NCBI RefSeq assembly: GCF_000620865.1 | Contig: NZ_KK211190.1 | Coordinates: 2,121,971 to 2,185,970 of the forward strand | Direction of reading: 5' to 3' | Length of the DNA: 64,000 nt | Source: Exiguobacterium sibiricum 7-3 | GTDB taxonomy: Bacteria > Bacillota > Bacilli > Exiguobacteriales > Exiguobacteriaceae | Shown here: positions 33,853 through 43,295 of the stretch, piece after piece | Layout of the letters: each line of letters begins with the position of its first letter | Position numbering within the stretch: the first letter of the stretch is position 1 | Notes under the pieces: model-generated | Databases searched by the model: none | The model's input: the letters and a program-made list of their open reading frames with translations, nothing else | What the model was told of the DNA's origin: nothing | Program-made: the position numbers and the translations under genes

Positions 33853-34275
33853 TTATTTTTGACAGGCTGCACAGCGGCCGTAGATTTCGAATTTATGGTC
33901 TTCGACTTCGAAGCCCGAATCTTTAATCGGAGCCACCCATTGCATCGGACAGACGTCCAATGTTTCTGTTTTTCCACATGTCCGGCAAATCAGATGGTGA
34001 TGATGATGTCCCGATTGGCACGCAGCCCGGTACTTCATTTCTCCATCCAACTCCGTTGTCTCTAAAATCTCGATTTCCGCAAAATCATTTAAGTTCCGGT
34101 AAATCGTATCGTAGCTGAGTGACGGATGTGACAATCGCAATTCCTCTGCCACTTCCCGTGCACTGACATAGCGGTTGGCTTCAAAGAGATAAGCCAATAA
34201 ATCAAGACGCTTAGGCGTCATTTTGAATCCGGATGCTTTCATCCGTTCACGCGCTTGTTCGATGTTTTTTTTCAT
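33853..34275 (-). CDS. zur: Zinc-responsive Fur-family repressor Zur
   Basis: 140-aa Fur-family regulator. A winged helix (KMTPKRLDLLAYLFEANRY..., SYDTIYRNLNDF) precedes the zinc region, with HHHHH-ICRTC and a C-terminal RCAAC structural site. Context identifies Zur rather than Fur or PerR: it overlaps the end of znuB and shares its operon, as in B. subtilis. The start MKKNIEQAR has GGAGGG 7 nt upstream, inside znuB. The operon is under a Zur-like operator, so zur is likely autoregulated. Confidence 0.9.
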   Translation of the reverse strand: MKKNIEQARERMKASGFKMTPKRLDLLAYLFEANRYVSAREVAEELRLSHPSLSYDTIYRNLNDFAEIEILETTELDGEMKYRAACQSGHHHHHLICRTCGKTETLDVCPMQWVAPIKDSGFEVEDHKFEIYGRCAACQK

Positions 34276-35116
34276 GCAATTTCCCTCCGATCCAAAACCG
34301 TTCAATTATCATGACGAGAATAAGTTCTGCGACGGCGAGCATGACAATCATGCCACCCGGCGCTAAATCAAATTGATAAGCCAGAATCAAACCGGTAATC
34401 GTCGCGACTTCTCCAAACACGATGGCATAAAAAATCGTCGCTTTAAAACTTTTCGCAAGTCGAAGTGCGGCTGCGACCGGCAAGGTGATTAAGCTTGATA
34501 CCAACAAAATCCCGACAACCCGCATACTGATTGCAATCACCAAGGCAACAACGATCATAAATAGAATGTGCACGAGCCGAAGACGAATGCCGGAAACCCG
34601 TGCCTGTTCCTCGTCAAACGACAAGAATAATAACTCCTTATAGAACGCAATCACAAATAAGATGACGACGCCTGTGACAATCAAAATCGTATAGACATCC
34701 GTCAAGGTGACAGCTGAAACCGTTCCGAATAAAAAGGACACAAGATCCATCGAAAAGCCGTTCGCCAAGCTGATGAAAATGGCGCCAAGTCCCATTCCCG
34801 TCGCCATGATAATCGGGATGGCAAGCTCTTGAAAATGTTTATATTTCGCACGAAGCCAATCAATCGTCAACGCCGCCATGACCGATGTCACGATTCCGAG
34901 ATAGAGCGGATTCAAATCGGCAAGACTCGCAACCATACCGGATATCAATAGACTAAGGGCAATTCCTGCCAGTGTGACGTGTGATAACGCATCCGCAATC
35001 AAACTCATTCGCCGGACGACGACGAATGACCCGATCAACGGAGCCGTAAAACCAATCAATACTGCTGCGACAAGCGCATACTGTAAGAACTTTAATGTCA
35101 TGAACGCTTCAATCAC
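34247..35116 (-). CDS. znuB: Zinc ABC transporter permease ZnuB
   Basis: 289-aa ABC-3 family permease with about eight helices. The LSHVTLAGIALS and ARVSGIRLRLVHILFMI stretches are characteristic. Its 3' end overlaps zur by 29 bp and its GTG start overlaps the znuC stop by 4 bp. The binding lipoprotein znuA is not in the window and must lie elsewhere. Confidence 0.9.
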   Translation of the reverse strand: MIEAFMTLKFLQYALVAAVLIGFTAPLIGSFVVVRRMSLIADALSHVTLAGIALSLLISGMVASLADLNPLYLGIVTSVMAALTIDWLRAKYKHFQELAIPIIMATGMGLGAIFISLANGFSMDLVSFLFGTVSAVTLTDVYTILIVTGVVILFVIAFYKELLFLSFDEEQARVSGIRLRLVHILFMIVVALVIAISMRVVGILLVSSLITLPVAAALRLAKSFKATIFYAIVFGEVATITGLILAYQFDLAPGGMIVMLAVAELILVMIIERFWIGGKLHEKKHRTSA

Positions 35117-35880
35117 TGGACGACCTCCCCTTCATGGATAAGAACACGTCCTGGAACGGGATACAAGGACCGAATCGTCTGCTCATCCAGTTCCCAGTAT
35201 TCTTTAATACCGCAATTACACCCAAGTCGTCCGTCGACGAGGTGAATTACATCCGTCACCAACTTGCTGACAAAGTGAATGTCATGTGTGACGAGAACAA
35301 AGGTCCGCTTTTTATCACGTCGTAGCTCTTCCAGGATTTCATAAAACTCTTTGACGTATCGTTGATCGACTCCGACTGTCGGCTCGTCTAAAATCATCAA
35401 ATCAGGATCATTGACGAGGGCCCGTGCGATAAAGACCCGCTGTTGTTGTCCACCCGACAGGTCACCAACCTTTGAATCGCGCCGATCCCACATGCCGACT
35501 GTTTCAAGCGCCGTCTTTACTTTTTGACGGTCCAGTTTCGTCACCCGCCGAAATAATCCTTTTTTTGCATACAGCCCCATCTCAACGACTTCAGCGACTG
35601 TGACCGGAAATCCTGAATTGAACGCTGCTGCTTTTTGCGATACGTAACTGATCCGCCACCAGTCACTAAAAGCTGCTTGATCCTGTCCAAATAAACGAAT
35701 CGACCCTTTGGGCTTTAGTAAACCAAGCATACATTTGATTAATGTCGATTTCCCGGATCCATTCTCTCCGACGATTGCCAGGAACTGTCCCTGTTGGACA
35801 TTAAACGTCACTTCGTTTAAGACACGTCGATCCGGATAATCATATGTTAATTGTTTAATTTCAATAATAGGTTCTGTCAT
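35113..35880 (-). CDS. znuC: Zinc ABC transporter ATP-binding protein ZnuC
   Basis: 255-aa ATPase for zinc import. Walker A GENGSGKST, signature [10 protein letters not shown], Walker B LMILDEPTVGVD and H-loop VTHDI are intact, and it ends in a Cys-containing tail (LGCNCGIKEY) that could bind metal. The start MTEPIIEIKQ has GGAGAGA upstream; the ATG eight codons earlier lies within the leader. It is first in the znuC-znuB-zur operon. Confidence 0.92.
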   Translation of the reverse strand: MTEPIIEIKQLTYDYPDRRVLNEVTFNVQQGQFLAIVGENGSGKSTLIKCMLGLLKPKGSIRLFGQDQAAFSDWWRISYVSQKAAAFNSGFPVTVAEVVEMGLYAKKGLFRRVTKLDRQKVKTALETVGMWDRRDSKVGDLSGGQQQRVFIARALVNDPDLMILDEPTVGVDQRYVKEFYEILEELRRDKKRTFVLVTHDIHFVSKLVTDVIHLVDGRLGCNCGIKEYWELDEQTIRSLYPVPGRVLIHEGEVVQ

Positions 35881-35910
35881 GTCTATTCTCTCCTTCCGTC
35901 TCATGTTAAA

Positions 35911-35969
35911 ACGGAATAATTACGTCTTATCAACTGTCTTATTATAGCGCCAGCCTTCATTCGTTGCAA
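35911..35969 (-). promoter_or_regulatory. znuC promoter with Zur box
   Basis: -35 TTGCAA (35964-35969), 17-bp spacer, -10 TATAAT (35941-35946). About 16 bp downstream is CGTAATTATTCCG (35912-35924), close to the Bacillus Zur consensus TCGTAATNATTACGA with the inner CGTAAT-N-ATT kept. Binding there would block transcription when zinc is plentiful. Confidence 0.8.
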
Positions 35970-36102
35970 CCGATGTAACTTTTTTGTGAATAGACGCTTT
36001 TAGGCAGATACACAAGGTACAATAAAAGGATACAAGCTGTCGTTTTCAGAATCACTGATTCGGGAAAAGATGGATTGAGTACTCAAAGGGGGCGGATTTG
36101 TT

Positions 36103-37647
36103 TTGAAGAATGAATTAGCAGTCATCGATATCGGGTCCAACTCGATCCGGTATGTCATTTTCCATCCAATCGATTCCGGTCGATACATCGAAACAATCAA
36201 TGTTAAGGTCGTTGCTCGTCTCTCCGCTCATATTGATGCGAGCGGTGCACTCGATTCAATCGGAATCCGGTTACTGTGCGAAACGCTGCAGCGTTTTCAC
36301 GAAATCGGCATTACCCATCACGTCGAAGAAACGATTTGTGTGGCGACAGCCGCCATTCGAAATGCCAGTAACCGACAGGACATCGTCTATGCTGTCGAAC
36401 AGGAAACTCCATTTACGATGCGGGTTCTGTCTGATGAACAAGAAGCTTATTACGGCTACTTCGCGATCATCAATTCAACTTTCCTGACCGATGGCTACTC
36501 AGTCGATATCGGTGGTGGATCCATGGAAGTCACGTTGATTGAGAATCGGGAAATGGTTGCTTACCACAGCTTCCCTTTTGGTGCCGTCACGTTGACCCGT
36601 CAATTCCTCTCCGGAGAAACGATGACGTCAGGTGAACAAAAGAAACTGGTTAAGTTCTTACGTGAACAATTCGACGAAATTCCTTGGTTGAAAAACAAAA
36701 AGCTTCCACTGATTGGCGTTGGCGGATCGGCACGAAACTTCGTCCGCATTCATCAATCTACACTCGACTATCCTCTGCATGGTATCCATCAATATCAAGT
36801 CCGGTCAAAAGAGTTAGGAAAACTGATCGACGAATTAGAGGACAAAGCACCTAAACAATTGACCAAAGTCGAAGGATTATCCAAAGACCGGGTCGACATC
36901 TTCTTACCTGCGTTAATCGCGATTCATGAACTGGCACTACATATCGAGGCAGAGCAGTTCGTGATGAGTAATTACGGCTTACGGGAAGGTCTTGTCTACG
37001 AATATGATTTACGCGAGCAGGAACAACGGCGTATCGAGAATGTTCGCGAAGAAAGTCTTTATCAGCTGGAAAGTGATTACAAAGTCAATCGGGACCGGAT
37101 GAACTATCTCGGGACAATCGCCAAATCGATTTACCGTCAATTGGTGACACTCGATATCATTCCGGATCGGGCTGCTGATTTACGATTACTGGATTCTGCC
37201 AGCCGCTTACTTTACTGCGGACAGTACATCAATCCGGATACCCGGTCCAATCAAACATTTTATCTTTTGACAAATACCGATTTAAAAGGAATGACGCATA
37301 AAGATCGTTTAGCTCTGGCGCTGGTCAGTTCGTATTCGTCTTCCAAACGGATGCAACAACTCTTAAAACCGTTTAAAGATTGGTTCACGGATAAATCCAT
37401 CGAGCGTTTTGATTTACTCGGATCAATCCTTAAATTGACGGAGGCACTTGATGTGACAGAACGTCGTGCCGTCGACAGTCTCGAACTCGTCCTGGAAAAA
37501 GATAAAAAAGATATCCGCATCATTCTTGATACCGGTGATCACGATTACGGGTTTGAGGTCGAGAAGGCAGAAAAGCAAAAAAAACATCTGGAACGAATCA
37601 TTGATCGATCCATTCAGTTTGACAATAAAGGAGGCGGCCTTACGTGA
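36103..37647 (+). CDS. ppx: Exopolyphosphatase / guanosine pentaphosphate phosphatase family (Ppx/GppA)
   Basis: 514-aa protein. The N-terminal actin-like ATPase fold has DIGSNSIRYV, and VDIGGGSMEVT holds the phosphate-binding loop. A C-terminal HD-like helical part follows. It starts at TTG behind AAGGGGGCGG. ppx and ppk overlap by 4 bp, so synthesis and breakdown of polyphosphate are coupled. It may also act on pppGpp; that is family knowledge. Confidence 0.9.
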   Translation: MKNELAVIDIGSNSIRYVIFHPIDSGRYIETINVKVVARLSAHIDASGALDSIGIRLLCETLQRFHEIGITHHVEETICVATAAIRNASNRQDIVYAVEQETPFTMRVLSDEQEAYYGYFAIINSTFLTDGYSVDIGGGSMEVTLIENREMVAYHSFPFGAVTLTRQFLSGETMTSGEQKKLVKFLREQFDEIPWLKNKKLPLIGVGGSARNFVRIHQSTLDYPLHGIHQYQVRSKELGKLIDELEDKAPKQLTKVEGLSKDRVDIFLPALIAIHELALHIEAEQFVMSNYGLREGLVYEYDLREQEQRRIENVREESLYQLESDYKVNRDRMNYLGTIAKSIYRQLVTLDIIPDRAADLRLLDSASRLLYCGQYINPDTRSNQTFYLLTNTDLKGMTHKDRLALALVSSYSSSKRMQQLLKPFKDWFTDKSIERFDLLGSILKLTEALDVTERRAVDSLELVLEKDKKDIRIILDTGDHDYGFEVEKAEKQKKHLERIIDRSIQFDNKGGGLT

Positions 37648-39803
37648 AGATTGACTCCCCTGAGTTTTTTAACAACCGGGAAATCAGCTGGTTACAATTC
37701 AACGAACGTGTCCTAGGAGAAGTGACGGATACGCGAAATCCCTTAATGGAACGGTTCAAGTTTTTAGGCATCTTCAGTTCCAATTTAGATGAATTTTATA
37801 TGGTTCGAGTCGGTGGGTTGAAGGACGAAGTGCTGGCTGGATTCAATAAACCAGAAAATAAACAACAACTCACACCGAAACAACAGTTACGCGCCATCGC
37901 GACCAAAACAAAAGAACTTGTCGATCAACAATACGAAGCGTTTAAAGACGTCACCCAAGCGTTGAAGGCAGAGGGAATTTCTTTCCTGAAGCATGACGAG
38001 TTAAATGAAATGCAAGCAGAATATGTCAAAGCGTTCTTCAGAGAACAAGTCTTTCCGGTTTTGACGCCTGTTGCGGTCGATGCATACCGCCCGTTCCCGA
38101 TGCTGTCGTCTAAATCGCTGAACATCGCGACGGCGCTTGAAGCGGAAGACGGATCAAAACGGAATCTGGCACTTGTTCAGGTCCCGGCCGTCCTGCCTCG
38201 TTTCGTTGATTTACCGGTGGATGATGAGGAAACGACAGCTGTAATTTTACTCGAAGATGTCATCATTTCCTTCATTGACTCTTTGTTTAAAGGCTATCGT
38301 GTCTTGTCAGCCATGCCGTTTCGGATTACACGAAACGCAGACTTACCGTTCCATGAAGAAGGAACCCATGACTTATTGAAGTTGATTGAAAAAGAACTGA
38401 AGAAACGACGTTGGGGAGTCGGGATTCGCCTGGAAATTCAGAAGAATGCCATTAATACAAACTTACTCAATATGTTACGCGATGTCCTCGACTTACAGGA
38501 CCGGGATATCTATGCTGTCGATGGTCCGATTGATTTAACATTTGCCTTTGCATTTTACAGCCAAATTGGTGTGGAATACGATCATTTGATTTATCAGACT
38601 ATCATGCCCGTCGAACCCCCGGCGCTTGAAAAATCAAAAAATTTATTTGATCAAATTCTGCAACAGGATTACTTGTTGCATCACCCGTATCATACGTTCG
38701 ATCCCATCGTCCGGTTGATTGTGCAAGCCGCTAATGACCCAAACGTCTTGGCGATTAAACAAACGTTGTACAGGGTATCCGGAGACTCTCCGATCATCAA
38801 AGCATTGAAGACTGCTGCAGAGAATGGCAAACAGGTCACAGTGCTCGTCGAATTGAAAGCACGCTTTGACGAAGCGAAAAATATCGAGTGGGCCAAACAA
38901 TTGGAAAAAGTAGGCGCTCACGTCATTTACGGTTACAGCGATTTAAAGACACACTCGAAAATTACATTGATCGTCCGGCTGCAGGAAGGTCGCATTCAAC
39001 GGTTTGTCCATCTCGGAACAGGGAACTATAATGATTCCACGGCTAAACTATATACTGATATCGGTCTTTTGACGGCACGGGAACAAATTGCCGAAGATGC
39101 GACAAATTTCTTCAATTGGTTGTCCGGGTATGGCGAGCAACCTCAATGGAATGCCCTACACACCTCACCGAACTCGATGCTCGAGAAATTTTTATCATTG
39201 ATTGATGAAGAAATCAAATATCATAAAAAACATGGCAATGGTCGAATCGTTGCCAAAATGAACAGTTTGACGGAAAAAGATATCATTCTGAAATTGTATC
39301 AAGCATCACGCGCCGGCGTCAGAATCGAATTGATTGTCCGCGGTGTCTGTTGTCTCCGCCCACAAATCAAAGGGGTCTCGGAAAATATTCGTGTCACGTC
39401 CGTCGTCGATCGCTATTTGGAACATTCCCGTATCTTTTACTTCCGCCATAATGGGGACGATTTGATTTACTGTTCCAGTGCCGATTGGATGACCCGTAAT
39501 ATGCGAAAACGGATTGAAATTCTTTTCCCAATCATTGACGAAGAACAGAAAAACTATATCAAGGATTGTTTGGCTTTGACGATGGCCGATAACGTAAAAG
39601 CACGTGAACAGGATGAATCCGGAAACTATCATTATGTGACGAAAGGCAAACAATCCTGTGAATCACAAATTCTCATTCAGCTCTATACGAACGGTAAACT
39701 AAAAGCAAAACCGTCTTTTGACAACCCACTCGAACAAAAATGGACACCGGTCGAGCGCACTGAAGAAAAGATTACCTTTGATCCAACCGCCGCTAAAAAA
39801 TAA
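37644..39803 (+). CDS. ppk: Polyphosphate kinase 1
   Basis: 719-aa enzyme that makes polyphosphate from ATP. The N-domain begins NREISWLQFNERVL. The catalytic histidines are seen in the two PLD-like repeats, KTHSKI and LEHSRIF, with HLGTGNYN next to the first. It starts at GTG, overlapping ppx by 4 bp, with AAGGAGG inside ppx. Length is typical. Confidence 0.95.
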   Translation: MKIDSPEFFNNREISWLQFNERVLGEVTDTRNPLMERFKFLGIFSSNLDEFYMVRVGGLKDEVLAGFNKPENKQQLTPKQQLRAIATKTKELVDQQYEAFKDVTQALKAEGISFLKHDELNEMQAEYVKAFFREQVFPVLTPVAVDAYRPFPMLSSKSLNIATALEAEDGSKRNLALVQVPAVLPRFVDLPVDDEETTAVILLEDVIISFIDSLFKGYRVLSAMPFRITRNADLPFHEEGTHDLLKLIEKELKKRRWGVGIRLEIQKNAINTNLLNMLRDVLDLQDRDIYAVDGPIDLTFAFAFYSQIGVEYDHLIYQTIMPVEPPALEKSKNLFDQILQQDYLLHHPYHTFDPIVRLIVQAANDPNVLAIKQTLYRVSGDSPIIKALKTAAENGKQVTVLVELKARFDEAKNIEWAKQLEKVGAHVIYGYSDLKTHSKITLIVRLQEGRIQRFVHLGTGNYNDSTAKLYTDIGLLTAREQIAEDATNFFNWLSGYGEQPQWNALHTSPNSMLEKFLSLIDEEIKYHKKHGNGRIVAKMNSLTEKDIILKLYQASRAGVRIELIVRGVCCLRPQIKGVSENIRVTSVVDRYLEHSRIFYFRHNGDDLIYCSSADWMTRNMRKRIEILFPIIDEEQKNYIKDCLALTMADNVKAREQDESGNYHYVTKGKQSCESQILIQLYTNGKLKAKPSFDNPLEQKWTPVERTEEKITFDPTAAKK

Positions 39804-39878
39804 TCGTTGTTTAACGTCAGACATCTTCATATAATAAGCATGTAAGCGGTTTTTTATATGAAGAAAGGACTGGACCTC

Positions 39879-40052
39879 ATGCTTCAACAAATTTTATTAT
39901 CTTTGCTAGCCGGTATCATCTGCGGTGTCGTCTTTACTGCTCTTAAATTACCAATCCCTGCTCCCCCCGTCTTTCCAGCTATCGTTGGGATTTTCGGTGT
40001 ATTCCTTGGGATGAAAGTATTTTTATTCCTTGCCGATCGTTGGCCGTTTTGA
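39879..40052 (+). CDS. XapX-domain small membrane protein
   Basis: 57-residue protein with two hydrophobic helices and the XapX core LKLPIPAPPVFPAIVGIFGVFLG (conserved LPIPAPP...GIFG). Function unknown. The start MLQQILLS has GAAAGGA 8 nt upstream; an ATG seven codons earlier is the alternative. It is monocistronic and ends in a strong terminator shared with the feo side. Confidence 0.82.
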   Translation: MLQQILLSLLAGIICGVVFTALKLPIPAPPVFPAIVGIFGVFLGMKVFLFLADRWPF

Positions 40053-40076
40053 CGACGGATGAATCTGCATTCCACA

Positions 40077-40121
40077 TAAAAAGCGTTTTTCTTCTCGTCG
40101 ATAGAAGAAAAACGCTTTTTG
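40077..40121. terminator. Bidirectional terminator between XapX and feo genes
   Basis: AAAAGCGTTTTTCTTCT and AGAAGAAAAACGCTTTT form a perfect 17-bp stem with a 7-nt loop, with A and T runs at the ends. Confidence 0.9.
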
Positions 40122-40304
40122 TTATTTCTTTAATGCTTCCGCAATGACTCTGTCCCAATTGACGTCATCACATGCTGTTTGACATGTCGGCTCTACTTCA
40201 CACGTCGCACATTTTCCTTTTTTCGCTTTTTTTGTAAAACGGATTAATGAAAAACCGGCATATCCAAAGACAAGCAGACCAATCAAAATATCAATCACAT
40301 GCAT
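40122..40304 (-). CDS. FeoB-associated Cys-rich membrane protein
   Basis: 60-residue protein with one N-terminal helix (VIDILIGLLVFGYAGFSLI), a basic stretch, and four cysteines in CATCEVEPTCQTAC. Such proteins are commonly encoded downstream of feoB in Bacillota and may help Fe2+ passage; the role is not proven. It is 15 bp after feoB and shares the Fur-controlled operon. Confidence 0.88.
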   Translation of the reverse strand: MHVIDILIGLLVFGYAGFSLIRFTKKAKKGKCATCEVEPTCQTACDDVNWDRVIAEALKK

Positions 40305-40319
40305 CCTGCTTTCCTCCCT

Positions 40320-42302
40320 TTATGAAAATCCGAGTGCGTGCCCCGTTTGATAAATCAAGAATGAAATACCATAAGCAACAAACAATCCATACAAACTGGC
40401 AATCCACGTCCATTTCGCACTACCGACTTCACGTCGGATTACTGCCACAGTCGCAAGACACGGCACATATAGCAAGACGAACGCCATGAAGCTATAGGCA
40501 CTGAGTGGTGTGAACTGGCCGGATAATTGCCGTCCGAGTTCTGATTCATTGACGGCGTAAATGATTGCCATCGTCGAAACAACGACTTCCTTTGCCAGGA
40601 AACCTGTAATTAAAGCGGCTCCTGCCTGCCATGTTCCAAATCCCAGTGGAATCAGCAACATCGCAATCAGACCACCAATCATCGCAAGAAAACTGTCATT
40701 CATATTGACATCAAAACCACCTGGTCCCGTATAAGCAAGCAACCAAATCACGACTGATCCTCCGAAAATGAATGTTCCTGCCTTACGGACAAAACCTTTT
40801 CCTTTTTGCCATGTGCTACGCCATAACGTCAATCCTTGAGGCACACGGTATGGTGGTTGTTCAACCAGGAACAGGCTCGTTGCTTCTTCAGCCGCCAAAA
40901 CTTTTGAAAATACTTTTGCAGCAAGTAATGCCATCACTATACCCAGAATATACAACGATAAGACGACCGATGCCTGATTACTTGCAAAAAAACTTCCTGC
41001 GAACACAGCGTAAATCGGTAAACGAGCTGAACACGACATGAACGGTGAGATGAAAATCGTCACGAGGCGTTCGCGTTCTTCTTCTACCGACCGTGCCGCC
41101 ATGATGCCTGGAACGTTACAACCAAATCCAATGATCATCGGAATAAAACTTTTTCCGTTCAGTCCTACCATCTGCATGAAACGGTCCATGACGATCGCGA
41201 CACGTGCCATGTATCCGGAATCTTCAAGAAACGAGATGAAGAAAAACAAGACGAAGATTTGTGGAACGAAGACGAGGACACCACCAACACCTGCGATGAC
41301 ACCATCAATCAATAAGTCCTGAATGAATCCGGATGCACCGAGTTGAGTCAGCACAAAGACCACTCCCGACGAAATCGGGCCTTCGATAAATGCACCTAAT
41401 AAATCAGAGAGAGGTGCACCTATCCAGTTAAAGGTGACATGGAACAGAACGTATAAAACAGCGAAGAAAATAGGCAACCCAAGAACCGGATGCGTGACGA
41501 CCGCGTCAATCCGGTCCGTCCATGTCTTCCGATCTGATTTTTCTTCGACGACCGATCCGGCACGAATCGCAATCGCCCAGTTACGCCGACACTCTGTAAT
41601 GTGCGCATGAATAAACCGCCCAAGCTGATGTTCCAACTGCTTTCGGACTTCAATGATACGTGGTGACTTTGTTTCCAGGTATTCAACGAAGACACGATTC
41701 CCAGCTAAATACTGAACAGCCATCCAACGTTCATGTTCTTGTAAATCAGCTAACTCGATGATGGTCGTAATCGCCTGTTCCGTTTTTTGTCCATAATCGA
41801 TTCGTAAGGGCGTGTGTTTTTTTGCCGCTTCAGGAATGGATGACAACAACACTTCACAGCCGTCTCCCGTCCGGGCGACAATCGGAAACACATCGACACC
41901 CAGTTCCCGTGCTAATGCTTCTGCATCAATCGTCGTGCCACGATTCCGGGCGACGTCCATCATATTTAATCCGATTTGAATCGGTTTTCCGATTTCCAAG
42001 AGTTGAGCTGTCAATTGTAAGTTTCGTTCCAACTGTGAAGCATCGATGATGTTGATCATACCATCAAACGACTCTTCCATCAGGAAACGTGCCACGACGG
42101 CTTCATCTGCAGATAATGGATCTAAATCGTAGACACCCGGTAAATCAATCAGTTGTCCACGATTTCCGTGCAATTTCCCGACTTTTTTATCGACCGTCAC
42201 GCCGGACCAGTTTCCGACATGGGCGTAGGACCCCGTCAAACGATTAAACAAAGAAGTTTTTCCGGTATTCGGATTTCCAAGTAACGCAATTTTTTGTGTC
42301 AT
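40320..42302 (-). CDS. feoB: Ferrous iron transporter FeoB
   Basis: 660-aa Fe2+ importer. The N-terminal GTPase domain has GNPNTGKTS, LIDLPGVYDLDP and NMMD; the C-terminal half has two gate modules with NVPGIMAARSVE and SCSARLPIYAV, and about eight to ten helices. FeoA overlaps its start by 4 bp. Length is somewhat short of E. coli FeoB but usual for Bacillota. Confidence 0.95.
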   Translation of the reverse strand: MTQKIALLGNPNTGKTSLFNRLTGSYAHVGNWSGVTVDKKVGKLHGNRGQLIDLPGVYDLDPLSADEAVVARFLMEESFDGMINIIDASQLERNLQLTAQLLEIGKPIQIGLNMMDVARNRGTTIDAEALARELGVDVFPIVARTGDGCEVLLSSIPEAAKKHTPLRIDYGQKTEQAITTIIELADLQEHERWMAVQYLAGNRVFVEYLETKSPRIIEVRKQLEHQLGRFIHAHITECRRNWAIAIRAGSVVEEKSDRKTWTDRIDAVVTHPVLGLPIFFAVLYVLFHVTFNWIGAPLSDLLGAFIEGPISSGVVFVLTQLGASGFIQDLLIDGVIAGVGGVLVFVPQIFVLFFFISFLEDSGYMARVAIVMDRFMQMVGLNGKSFIPMIIGFGCNVPGIMAARSVEEERERLVTIFISPFMSCSARLPIYAVFAGSFFASNQASVVLSLYILGIVMALLAAKVFSKVLAAEEATSLFLVEQPPYRVPQGLTLWRSTWQKGKGFVRKAGTFIFGGSVVIWLLAYTGPGGFDVNMNDSFLAMIGGLIAMLLIPLGFGTWQAGAALITGFLAKEVVVSTMAIIYAVNESELGRQLSGQFTPLSAYSFMAFVLLYVPCLATVAVIRREVGSAKWTWIASLYGLFVAYGISFLIYQTGHALGFS

Positions 42303-42535
42303 GGTAAGAACACCCCGATGTTTTTTGCATCACTTTTGCGAATGGCAATCATTTGATGGTGGTCACGTTGTTCTATCGTCAAAGGACCTTGAAAGCTCGC
42401 TCGTCTCCTGACAACGACCGGACATCCTTCATAAAACCCAAGAGCAAGCAGGCGTCTCCGGAGTCGATCTTCGATTTTATTTAAATCTGTCATCACTACA
42501 GGTTTACCAATCGGAATCATTGCTAAATCAGTCAT
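42299..42535 (-). CDS. feoA: Ferrous iron transport protein FeoA
   Basis: 78-residue SH3-like cytosolic partner of FeoB. The sequence RRRLLALGFYEGCPVVVRRRA is the family core. It overlaps feoB by 4 bp and has GGAGGAAAG in front of the ATG. It is the first gene of feoA-feoB-Cys-rich, directly behind a Fur box. Confidence 0.92.
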   Translation of the reverse strand: MTDLAMIPIGKPVVMTDLNKIEDRLRRRLLALGFYEGCPVVVRRRASFQGPLTIEQRDHHQMIAIRKSDAKNIGVFLP

Positions 42536-42564
42536 GCGCTTTCCTCCAGTTACTCCATTTTCAC

Positions 42565-42591
42565 TGATAATAATTATCAGTCTTGATTATA
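42565..42591 (-). promoter_or_regulatory. Fur box and -10 of feoAB
   Basis: TGATAATAATTATCA (42565-42579) matches the 7-1-7 Fur consensus TGATAATNATTATCA at every position. A -10 TATAAT (42586-42591) lies 6 bp upstream; no good -35 is seen. Fur with Fe2+ would cover the transcription start. Confidence 0.9.
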
Positions 42592-42608
42592 TCATGGAGA
42601 CGCCATCT

Positions 42609-42657
42609 AAAAAACAGTAAGCGACTCAGGAATAACCCACTGAGGCACTTACTGTTT
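42609..42657 (-). terminator. Terminator of the HNH-like gene
   Basis: On the minus strand AAACAGTAAG...CTCAG pairs with CTGAG...CTTACTGTTT, mismatches inside, then T. Its 5' arm contains the stop codon of the gene. Confidence 0.78.
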
Positions 42658-43275
42658 GGGAGAAGCTTGATCCGACGTGGCAGCAACGTCTTCCATTTTT
42701 TCGATACTTTGATGTGCCAATCGATGACAAGTCGGACAAAGTGTCTGAAAGTGACCGTGATGTTCGTGCCATTCTAGAATTGATTGCTGTGCGTTTCCAC
42801 ACATCTCGCAAAATTCTTTTAGCAGTGCAGGATGATTCCGTTCACGAAAACGTTCCATCCGACGATTTTTTGCTTGATCGATTGTCGTCACATCCGATTC
42901 AAAATGACCGGCTTGCCAGGCTTCCACCAACCACTGTCTGACTTTCAAATCCGTTTGTCCCGGTTTCACCTGTAATCCTGATAACGGTGACCCTAACAAC
43001 GGATGCCGTAAATCCACGCTGATCAAATCCAGGCAGGCATACGTACGTTCTTGTTCATCCGCTTCCGTCAACCAGTGAGGATCTGCTGGTCGTGTCGTGT
43101 ACTCGCTGAACAAAACTTCGGCATACGCAACGATTCCATCTTTCGTCGCCAAAAATACTTCTTCCCCTTCGGCTAGCTCCGCCGGTAAATAAAACGGTTC
43201 TTTCGTTTCATAATATAAGACGACTGCTTGCCTTAAGGCAAATTCTGATTCTTCAACGACTAGTAGATGGCACAC
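42649..43275 (-). CDS. Unrecognised protein with C-terminal HNH-like zinc domain
   Basis: 208 aa. No named family can be assigned. The last 60 residues (CEMC..., LEWHEHHGHFQT, LCPTCHRLAH) resemble an HNH nuclease with two CxxC zinc pairs; His replaces the usual Asn in HFQTLCPTCH. The middle (EEVFLATKDGIVAYAEVLFSEYT) could be a PUA/EVE-like fold, seen in some modification-dependent restriction enzymes, but this is only a resemblance. The start is uncertain: GTG at 43275 has GAGAGAGGTG upstream; a GTG at 43329 would overlap nfo. It follows nfo by about 20 bp. Confidence 0.55.
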   Translation of the reverse strand: MCHLLVVEESEFALRQAVVLYYETKEPFYLPAELAEGEEVFLATKDGIVAYAEVLFSEYTTRPADPHWLTEADEQERTYACLDLISVDLRHPLLGSPLSGLQVKPGQTDLKVRQWLVEAWQAGHFESDVTTIDQAKNRRMERFRERNHPALLKEFCEMCGNAQQSILEWHEHHGHFQTLCPTCHRLAHQSIEKMEDVAATSDQASPKQ

Positions 43276-43295
43276 GCGACAGACACCTCTCTCAT

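Noticed and set aside
35911-35925. Fur or PerR box upstream of znuC
   Set aside because: CGTAAT-N-ATTCCG fits Zur better and the genes are for zinc.
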